Origin: an uncultured Bacteroides sp.
GTDB taxonomy: Bacteria > Bacteroidota > Bacteroidia > Bacteroidales > Bacteroidaceae
DNA length: 33,548 nt
Direction: 5' to 3'
NCBI GenBank assembly: GCA_947074295.1
Contig: CAMTPC010000027.1
Span: forward strand, 1-33,548
In this document: positions 24,079 to 31,361 of the stretch, in pieces
How the letters are laid out: each line of letters begins with the position of its first letter
Numbering within the stretch: position 1 is the first letter of the stretch
The notes under the pieces: generated by a model
Seen by the model: the letters and a program-made list of their open reading frames with translations, nothing else
Databases searched by the model: none
What the model was told of the DNA's origin: nothing
Program-made: the position numbers and the translations under genes

Positions 24079-25797
24079 TTATTTGTATTCGTATAAATTT
24101 ACATGCAATATGCTATACTGCCCAACAGGGATCCGTACATGTCTACCTTGATGAGTTTGATCACCATTTAGTCTACGAATATATTCGAGTTTACCTTCTG
24201 GTGTGACACTAATCTCATTCACTGGACCTAGTCCTATTCTTGATTTTCCTTTCCAGACAAGAGTATTGCTCTTTGTATCATTTGACATAGAACCTGTTTC
24301 CGCAAATCCATCTTCGCCTAGTTGATTGCGTCGTGATGCATCGGCTTCGTCTCTTGTTGCAAATTCTATTACAATTCCATTACCGGCAACAATATATTCA
24401 TAGGGCGATAGTTCGATTAATATACCTCCGCCTTCAGGCCAGCTACTGCCATCAGTGGCTCTCGGATCCCATGGCAAGGTAAAAAAATGACGGGCAGTGA
24501 TTTGCATGTTATCTTTCATGATGACTCTTTCTTTCTGTTGTTGGTCGAAAAGAAGTCCATTCATCCTTCCTTTTCCTTGCATCTCCGAAATTAGCGGTGC
24601 AAGTTCTTTGAGTTTATCATATCCCCTGACCAGTGAATTTTCTGATGAATCCGAACCATCTTCAATAGAGAAGGGGCTGATGCCAATTGCGTCGTGCTCT
24701 CCAAATACATAGAATGCTCTCACTCCATTATTGTCACAAAGACGGGTTTCGGGAATAAAAAGCGGGTTACTGGGTAAATCATATTTTGTACACCAATCCG
24801 CAAAACCTGTGTCATAGATATCGGGTGCCAGAAAGTCAATCGTTGGTGCACCACATTGCCATACATCAATCAGATGGGCTAGTGGGCCTGCCGATGGGTA
24901 TTCGCCGGGTTGACGGTTACGGCTGTTCATAGCAGCGTTCACGAATAAGGGTACCCCATAGATACCGCGCGCAGTTTGAGCCAACCGCTCAACATAATTT
25001 GCATATTGCCATGCCATGAATATCTCGTCGGTATAGATGTCATCGCCAAATATCTCTTGCCATGTCCCTTTTTGTTTGCATCCGTTTGCTTCCCACTTTT
25101 GGAGCATCACAGGATGTAGTTTCTTTTTGTTTTTTTGCAGATAACTCATCAAAGGAGATGGAACTTGTGCCTGAAATGCGACATTGGCCTCTTTTGAGTA
25201 ATCACGTGCATTCTCTAACATGCCAATCTCATTTTCGATTTGAATCATGATCACTGTTCCTAAATCTTTATCTGCCTCGGCCACGTAATTCATCCATTTA
25301 GTGAAGGCTTTACTATCAGCTTGATAGACATTTTCAGAGAAAACACTAGCTATCTCTAGAGGTTTGCCTTCTTTAGTATGAGCGCGTGGATATTTCTTAT
25401 AATCTTCCTTAAACCACAAAGGTGCATAGCAACTCATAGAGTTCTTCCATGTGCCAAACCATAGAAATATTACTTTTAAATTGTTTGTCCTTGCTTGGTC
25501 TAAAATCTTTTGTGTTAGTGTAAAATCGAAATCATTTTCTGTTGGTTCGGTCAAATCCCAATATATAGGCACTAAAACAGTGTTTAAACCCATACGTTCT
25601 AATTTTGGGAAGATACGTTCAATATCTTCTGTACAGGAGGCTGATGAGTTTCCTAGCTCCCCACCCAATATTAGAAAAGGCTCTTTGTCGACAAGCAGTT
25701 GAGTAGCTGTGCCTTGTTTCTGTAATGTGCTTTTTTGTCCAATCGCATAGTTTGCAATAAATAATGCACAAATAATGAGAGATATTTTCCGAATCAT
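24079..25797 (-). CDS. GH35 / DUF5597-type beta-galactosidase-like enzyme
   Basis: This 572-aa protein has a signal peptide (MIRKISLIICALFIANYAIG), a GH35-type TIM barrel and a C-terminal domain of DUF5597 type (about 400-572). Acid/base Glu190 lies in MIQIENEIGM and nucleophile Glu350 in LFIPETRL, both matching GH35/clan A. A beta-galactosidase activity is the family expectation; terminal galactose on complex glucuronoarabinoxylan side chains is a reasonable target, but related GH35 enzymes act on other sugars, so the substrate is open. It lies 78 bp after the GH10 gene, a gap that holds an RNA hairpin, and only 9 bp before the esterase gene. Periplasmic location is inferred from the cleavable signal without lipobox. 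Confidence 0.9.
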   Translation of the reverse strand: MIRKISLIICALFIANYAIGQKSTLQKQGTATQLLVDKEPFLILGGELGNSSASCTEDIERIFPKLERMGLNTVLVPIYWDLTEPTENDFDFTLTQKILDQARTNNLKVIFLWFGTWKNSMSCYAPLWFKEDYKKYPRAHTKEGKPLEIASVFSENVYQADSKAFTKWMNYVAEADKDLGTVIMIQIENEIGMLENARDYSKEANVAFQAQVPSPLMSYLQKNKKKLHPVMLQKWEANGCKQKGTWQEIFGDDIYTDEIFMAWQYANYVERLAQTARGIYGVPLFVNAAMNSRNRQPGEYPSAGPLAHLIDVWQCGAPTIDFLAPDIYDTGFADWCTKYDLPSNPLFIPETRLCDNNGVRAFYVFGEHDAIGISPFSIEDGSDSSENSLVRGYDKLKELAPLISEMQGKGRMNGLLFDQQQKERVIMKDNMQITARHFFTLPWDPRATDGSSWPEGGGILIELSPYEYIVAGNGIVIEFATRDEADASRRNQLGEDGFAETGSMSNDTKSNTLVWKGKSRIGLGPVNEISVTPEGKLEYIRRLNGDQTHQGRHVRIPVGQYSILHVNLYEYK

Positions 25798-25823
25798 CCT
25801 AATGATTTTATAGATTATTAGTC

Positions 25824-25854
25824 GAGGAAAGACCCGAAGGCCGAGCCTTTCCTC
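25824..25854 (-). other. Intercistronic RNA hairpin inside the xylan operon
   Basis: In the transcribed (minus) strand, 13 bases at 25854-25842 pair with 13 bases at 25836-25824 around a 5-nt loop (GCCTT). Eight outer pairs are perfect, and two inner positions are G-U wobbles in this strand. In the plus strand the same positions would be A-C mismatches, so the fold favours the operon mRNA. No T-tract follows, so it is not a standard terminator. It lies between the GH10 and GH35 genes. Confidence 0.6.
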
Positions 25855-25875
25855 TTTAATTAATTTCTGTTGTTT

Positions 25876-28203
25876 TTATTCTTCATCAGCAGAAGATGCA
25901 TCATCTTCCTCTGTTTCTGATTTATATGCATTTTTCCAGTCATCACCGCTAAAGTCTTCACTAATATCGCGTCCTGCAATACCATCGCACACTCCTTTAT
26001 AGGCATGCTTGCGACCATAGCTTGCGTCAAATATATTAGGCGAACAGTCGGGCAACCAATATTCATGTTCACGTTTGTGATCGGTTAAAGTCCATATCGT
26101 GATGCCATCTTGTTGCGCAGTCGGAACATTCTCTCTGAACGAATCGAATATCATCTGATAGACTTGAGCCTGAAGTTCCAGTTGAGATGCTGATGGTGAA
26201 GCTGTGTTCAATGATACATCCAATTCAGTAACACGAACCAGTTTGCCAGTAGCTGCCATAGTCTTAAACATCGCATCGACTTGATCTTTAGAGATATATG
26301 AGGCTGTAACATGCATTTGAGTACCGATACCGTCTACCTTTTGTCCGTTATCCTCGATATATTTCACATACTCAATAAGAGCGGCCAGTTTATTAGGATT
26401 ACTCTCCAAGTTATAATCGTTTACCCACAAAGTAGTACCTGCTGGTGCGTATTTACGAGCGAATTCAAATGCCTTGTAAGCGTATTCCTTCCCAATATAA
26501 TAACCCCAATAGAAATGATCATCTGCCCAATTAAGGTTTAATCCATCTTCTTCTACAGGATAAGTGTCGGGAGCTTCGTCACCATTGCTCATGAAGTTGC
26601 CATCTATACCACGCCATTGACAATTGTCTGTAATCGGCTCATTGATTACATCCCATGCGCAGATACGGTTGCCACAATGATCTAGCATACCTTTGATCCA
26701 ACTTTCCATCGCGTTGAGTAGAATTTCCTTTTTCTCTTCGGCTGTTTTGTATTTATAGGTCACACCACCGGCACGAGTACCGCGAGTTGCTGCTTCTGCT
26801 TTTTCGACCTTTTCGCCGAATTTGATGTCATCGATATAATAAGTACCCGCTACTTTTCCGAAGTTGATGCAAAGACGGCCCAACTCTTCTTTTGTACAAG
26901 TGAATTCGCCTTCAAATGGCACCCATTGCCCTGGTACTGTTTCAATACTTACATATCCTTCACCGGCATACGTGGTTGGATTTTGTACTTGCATCGTGAA
27001 ATCTGGATTCACCACATCAGCTTTTACCATGGCCTGATACATATAAGTTTTTCCTACAACTAAAGCCTCGGGTAGAGTATAAGCTGTCTGTGCACTCCAA
27101 GAATCCGCATCAGTAGGATTCACCATTACCATACAGTAATCGCTATTATAGCCTTCGCCAAGTTCAGAGATTGCACGAGTCGAGCTATTTCCCCAGCCTC
27201 CCCAAGAATTTAGTGTACCATCCTCGAATTTGCCATTATCACCCAGCACATTGATTAGTTTTTCTTCTATCTTCTTTCCGAATTTAAAATCATCAATATA
27301 GTAGTCGCCAGCTATGGCACCAAAGTTGATCAAAATTCGATTTACTTCGGAAGTACACTCGAATTCGTATTGACAAAGCACCCATGATTCGCCCACCGCA
27401 AAAGTGTTATAACCATGCTGATTACCATAGTTCTCATTGTTTTGTACCTGTACTTGAAGACTTCCAGCAGGTGTGTTGGACCTAGCCATGAATTGGAACA
27501 CATACGTTTCACCTATTTCTAAGAAATTGGCCATGTCCCAAGCAGCTTGCGCACTCCATGAACTAGCGTCAGTAGGGTTGGTCAGCACCATACAGTAGCC
27601 ACCTTCATACCCATCGCCATAGTTGGATATAGCCTTAGAAGAGCTATTTCCCCATGAACCCCAGCCATTTACCGTTCCATTTTCGAAGTCAGAATTCGTG
27701 ATGATATTCTCGCATACATCGTCTGGGTTTGACTCGATTACTACCTCTGGAGAAATCAGTGATTTCAGATAGGCTTGTTTTTGTTGAGTATGCCAGATAA
27801 AATTGTGTCCATATACCTTCATGTCAGCAGGAACTGCCATCAAGAAGTTGTCAATAGTAGTGAAGCTAAGTTCTCCGTTTGTTCTTACCACCGAACTATG
27901 TTTCATGGCATTACCCGTTGTGATCATCTGGAAATTTTCATCTGTCACCTGTCTGTACACTGGATCGTTGATATATAAGTCTGCACCCAACCCTATACCC
28001 ACTGTCATATGTGGTGCATATTGTTGTACATAAGTTTTGATGTAGTCATAATTGGCTAATTTTTCGGCCAATGAAAGCGGGATATCCGATATATCTATAG
28101 GGTATTGTCCATCAGGCGTGCCCCATTCCATTTTATCATCATAGCAACCACCAAGCATCAATGCTCCGGCTACAAATGGGAATATGATTTTATTTAGTTT
28201 CAT
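25876..28203 (-). CDS. xyn10C: Surface GH10 endo-xylanase with two CBMs inserted into the catalytic domain (Xyn10C type)
   Basis: This 775-aa lipoprotein (Cys20 in ALMLGGCYDDKMEW) is an endo-1,4-beta-xylanase that should cut xylan at the cell surface. The GH10 barrel is split: strands from about 40 to 150 (GLGADLYIND, HNFIWHTQQ) come first, then two CBM4/CBM22-like modules (about 166-310 and 318-466) related to each other (SDFENGTVNGWGSWGNSSS and KFEDGTLNSWGGWGNSST), then the rest of the barrel. Acid/base Glu522 lies in AWDVINEP and nucleophile Glu660 in VRVTELDVSL. This insertion is the hallmark of P. bryantii Xyn10C and B. ovatus BACOVA_04390. The acidic residues after the lipid cysteine support surface export, and the chain ends in an acidic tail (ETEEDDASSADEE). 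It lies 24 bp after the binding-protein gene and 78 bp before the GH35 gene. Confidence 0.96.
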   Translation of the reverse strand: MKLNKIIFPFVAGALMLGGCYDDKMEWGTPDGQYPIDISDIPLSLAEKLANYDYIKTYVQQYAPHMTVGIGLGADLYINDPVYRQVTDENFQMITTGNAMKHSSVVRTNGELSFTTIDNFLMAVPADMKVYGHNFIWHTQQKQAYLKSLISPEVVIESNPDDVCENIITNSDFENGTVNGWGSWGNSSSKAISNYGDGYEGGYCMVLTNPTDASSWSAQAAWDMANFLEIGETYVFQFMARSNTPAGSLQVQVQNNENYGNQHGYNTFAVGESWVLCQYEFECTSEVNRILINFGAIAGDYYIDDFKFGKKIEEKLINVLGDNGKFEDGTLNSWGGWGNSSTRAISELGEGYNSDYCMVMVNPTDADSWSAQTAYTLPEALVVGKTYMYQAMVKADVVNPDFTMQVQNPTTYAGEGYVSIETVPGQWVPFEGEFTCTKEELGRLCINFGKVAGTYYIDDIKFGEKVEKAEAATRGTRAGGVTYKYKTAEEKKEILLNAMESWIKGMLDHCGNRICAWDVINEPITDNCQWRGIDGNFMSNGDEAPDTYPVEEDGLNLNWADDHFYWGYYIGKEYAYKAFEFARKYAPAGTTLWVNDYNLESNPNKLAALIEYVKYIEDNGQKVDGIGTQMHVTASYISKDQVDAMFKTMAATGKLVRVTELDVSLNTASPSASQLELQAQVYQMIFDSFRENVPTAQQDGITIWTLTDHKREHEYWLPDCSPNIFDASYGRKHAYKGVCDGIAGRDISEDFSGDDWKNAYKSETEEDDASSADEE

Positions 28204-28227
28204 AACAGTTTCGCATTAAGTTCTTAA

Positions 28228-29613
28228 TTACTCGGCTTCTTCATCATTGAAGTCCGAAATCTCAATCTTCTCACAAGGCACAATACGCCAATTGTCTAGA
28301 TAGATTTTTGGTCCAGTAAATACATCCGAGACGATGCTCACACCATTATACGTGAAATCGGTATTAACGAAGCCTATACCAAAGTTGCGATAGTTAGATG
28401 AGTTTCTGTCATCTACTACATTTTGGAAAGTAGGTGTCGCAGTATCAGCATCCTCGATTTGTTTCTTATAATAGCCAAACTCACTGAATGGGATTGTTAC
28501 GGTTTGCCAACCTGTAGTTTGGAAAGGTACTATAGCTCCATCGGTGATATAAGGCACATAGAAAGCTGTGCGCCCGCCATCATCATCCGAACCGATACCT
28601 AGGAAGTTAAAGCTATTGTAAAGAGCTACCTGTATATGACCTCCACTGTTCCAAGTTTGTGGTACGCAGATATCAAATTGCAACGCCACTTCGTCCAGCA
28701 GAGTTGTCGAAGGTATAGAAGCATACATACGGCTCCAGTCGTCATCATCATTATCATTGCCTGCAGTCCAACATTCTGTGGCACGTGTCTTACCAGCTGG
28801 CACACCTATTTCAAGTAGTCTGTCGGGTACGATCTGAACACATTTGCCGCGTCCACTACTTACAGGATCATCGGCTAAATCGTCTGCATTGATCATCGAG
28901 CCTGTTTCGCTCCAACTCCAATAACCTTGTGCACCACGTCCATCAAAATCTAGTACCATACAATTGGTATAATTGAAGTAAGGAGGTGTAGCTGCTATAC
29001 CATTGGCACCTTCCGAGTAAATGGCACCGCTTTCAGTCACGCCACTTGGCATTATAAATGCATACCATTCGCCATCTTCATCACTCTCGATATTTGTGAT
29101 CTCTATTCCACCGGGTAGAGTTACTTTCACTGTTTCATGCAATCCAGTTCCATTTACTATCACTGTTTCGCCAGCCATTGGCAGTGAATTACTGATCGTT
29201 TTGGCAGTTGGCGATGCAGCTCTAATAATGAATGGATGCGTAGACTCCGAACCGCTTTTTACGAATCGAATAGTATTACGTACATCTTCTTTTGCTTCAA
29301 TTACTGGTGTTTTGTCACTTACATTAATCAGCATAGATGTGTTGGTCACATAAGCCAGATTGAAATACGTGTCATATCCATTGATGTATATTTTCTTCAC
29401 ACCATTGAAACCATTACCTTCTAGACGAATCAGCTGACCCAACCGTGCAAAATCCACGGGTCTATCAGGAACCACTGATTTATAATCTTCCAGGTAGATT
29501 TGTTTTACCTCTACTGGGATAGAGTCGTAATTGTCATCATCATTACACGAAGTCCACATCAATCCTGTGGTAAGTGCAAGCAATATCAATTTTATATAGT
29601 TACTATTTTTCAT
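28228..29613 (-). CDS. xusE: XusE-like surface glycan-binding lipoprotein (xylan SGBP)
   Basis: This 461-aa lipoprotein (Cys23 in GLMWTSCNDDDNYDS) is a non-catalytic xylan-binding protein of the SGBP-B type. Two IPT/TIG-like Ig modules are visible (about 40-120, around LIRLEGNGFNGVKKIYING, and 130-215, around GETVIVNGTGLHETVKVTLPGG), followed by a C-terminal beta-sandwich binding domain (about 225-450) with many aromatic residues and YLDNWRI near its end. The order SusC, SusD, this protein, GH10 is the conserved core of Bacteroidetes xylan loci, where the P. bryantii counterpart is called XusE. The Asp-rich stretch after the lipid cysteine matches the Bacteroides lipoprotein export signal, so it should face outward. 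It lies 20 bp after susD and 24 bp before the GH10 gene. I see no glycosidase motif. Confidence 0.9.
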   Translation of the reverse strand: MKNSNYIKLILLALTTGLMWTSCNDDDNYDSIPVEVKQIYLEDYKSVVPDRPVDFARLGQLIRLEGNGFNGVKKIYINGYDTYFNLAYVTNTSMLINVSDKTPVIEAKEDVRNTIRFVKSGSESTHPFIIRAASPTAKTISNSLPMAGETVIVNGTGLHETVKVTLPGGIEITNIESDEDGEWYAFIMPSGVTESGAIYSEGANGIAATPPYFNYTNCMVLDFDGRGAQGYWSWSETGSMINADDLADDPVSSGRGKCVQIVPDRLLEIGVPAGKTRATECWTAGNDNDDDDWSRMYASIPSTTLLDEVALQFDICVPQTWNSGGHIQVALYNSFNFLGIGSDDDGGRTAFYVPYITDGAIVPFQTTGWQTVTIPFSEFGYYKKQIEDADTATPTFQNVVDDRNSSNYRNFGIGFVNTDFTYNGVSIVSDVFTGPKIYLDNWRIVPCEKIEISDFNDEEAE

Positions 29614-29633
29614 AATAATCTGTCAGTTAGTGA

Positions 29634-31343
29634 TTAATAAAGTGTGTCAGTATTGACTTCCTTATCGCCAAATTCATAGGCTACTGTTTCTATCACACCA
29701 TTGCTATTGGTTTTTAAGTAATGGTTCTTGTTTTGGTCTACGTCTGATATAGGCAAAGTCATGCTGCGTTCAGTAGCTGTTGCTACACCTGCACCAGGAG
29801 CCACATAGCTTTCGCTGATTTCATATACACCAGTATCTTCGTTGCGGTTATAAGGTGCATTGCGGCTTTGGTTGTTCATGTAATTCACCACTTCTTGCTG
29901 TTGATAGTAAGCACGGCGCACCAAGTCATACCAGTATTGTCCCTCGAGTGCTAGTTCTATTCGGCGTTCATAGTGAATATCCTGATATGTCAATGCGGTT
30001 TTCGAAGGCATGCCTGCACGGTTTCGCACCTGATTGAAATAGTTCAGTGCTACGGCATCTGTAGTCGAATTATTATTACCAAGAATCGCTTCTGCTAGGT
30101 TCAGATAAACCTCGGCCATACGTAGCATGTGTGTGTTGAGGCCACTACTTTGTTTGTAGCTCACTCCATTATCGTCCAATGTGCCGTGCACATACTTCTT
30201 GATATTACAACCACCACTAGCTGCATTCTCAGTTACACCATATGTATAACCACCGCCTTTTACATTCATCTCAGGATAATGAACGCCGTATGAAGCAACT
30301 GTTGCGTTGCGGCGAATCACATCTTGAGTTTCGTAACTGCTGAATAAATTCCAAGAGGCATATACAGCGCCACCCCAATTGGTGCCATCCGATACCATTG
30401 TAGACCATCCCATGAAGGCAGTGATCGCTTGATTGCAACCCCATCCGATGGCATCTGTAGAACCTGTTAGCCACTGCAACTGGAATAAAGCTTCTTTGCA
30501 GTTATTATTCTCGTATTTGAAAAGGTCAGCATAGTTGTCCATCAATCCGTATGAGGATTCACTGATTACTTTTAGTGCAGCCTTTCTAGTCAAGTCAAGA
30601 TAATACGTATTGCGTTGACCACGATTGGGGTCTGTAGCAATGTTGCTACCATTATAAGCACCGTCAGTAGTCAAGCCAGCCATTGACAAGTATACGCGAG
30701 ACAGCATACCCATTGCACTATATTTAGTTACACGACCTTTAGCTGATGGATTTTCGGGAAGATGATACGCTGCATATTCCAGATCGCGGATAGCAAATTC
30801 CATAACATCTGTACAGCGATGTGGAGGTACCACATAGTTGTTTACTAAGTCCGATGTATTGGTGTAAAGTATGGCAGTCCCCCATAATGAACCCAGATAC
30901 CAATAAGCCACACCACGCATGAAACGAGCTTCGGCTATACCCTGGTATTTCGCTTCCTCTGTAACCGCGGAAGTCGAATAATTGATAATGTTGTTAATCG
31001 TATTGTTTGACTGTGCTACTACCGAGTAAAGTGACCCCCATGCACCGTCAAGTCCTTCGCTAAGCGAGGTTTCGTTCATATTGGTATAGGGATAGATATA
31101 CGATGACCATTGAGCAGTGATATTGTTACCACGTCCATCACCCATGCCATAATAGAATTTTTCATTAAAGTTGCTCCATACATAGTTGTAGAGTGGGGCC
31201 GTGGCTTGGTCGATAGCTTCATCACTATCGAAGAAAGTCTCCTGATTAGGGTTGGTCGTGTTGCTCACGGTAAGATAATCCTCGCAACCGGTCAGCGACA
31301 AAGCACCCAAAAATGTAGCTACGATAAAATATTTAGTTTTCAT
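29634..31343 (-). CDS. xusD: SusD/RagB-like xylan-binding lipoprotein (PUL 2)
   Basis: This 569-aa surface lipoprotein (Cys20 in ALSLTGCEDYLTVSN) partners the SusC transporter encoded 18 bp upstream and binds xylan or its fragments. SusD family features include the FFDSDEAIDQATAPLYNYVW opening, EARFMRGVAYWYLGSLWG, the late RMAEVYLNLAEAILGN segment and RRIELALEGQYWYDLVRRA. Its position directly before the XusE-like gene matches the XusD position in P. bryantii, so the symbol rests on gene order and not on alignment. Length is normal for the family. Confidence 0.95.
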   Translation of the reverse strand: MKTKYFIVATFLGALSLTGCEDYLTVSNTTNPNQETFFDSDEAIDQATAPLYNYVWSNFNEKFYYGMGDGRGNNITAQWSSYIYPYTNMNETSLSEGLDGAWGSLYSVVAQSNNTINNIINYSTSAVTEEAKYQGIAEARFMRGVAYWYLGSLWGTAILYTNTSDLVNNYVVPPHRCTDVMEFAIRDLEYAAYHLPENPSAKGRVTKYSAMGMLSRVYLSMAGLTTDGAYNGSNIATDPNRGQRNTYYLDLTRKAALKVISESSYGLMDNYADLFKYENNNCKEALFQLQWLTGSTDAIGWGCNQAITAFMGWSTMVSDGTNWGGAVYASWNLFSSYETQDVIRRNATVASYGVHYPEMNVKGGGYTYGVTENAASGGCNIKKYVHGTLDDNGVSYKQSSGLNTHMLRMAEVYLNLAEAILGNNNSTTDAVALNYFNQVRNRAGMPSKTALTYQDIHYERRIELALEGQYWYDLVRRAYYQQQEVVNYMNNQSRNAPYNRNEDTGVYEISESYVAPGAGVATATERSMTLPISDVDQNKNHYLKTNSNGVIETVAYEFGDKEVNTDTLY

Positions 31344-31361
31344 TTTTATTTCGGTTTTAGA

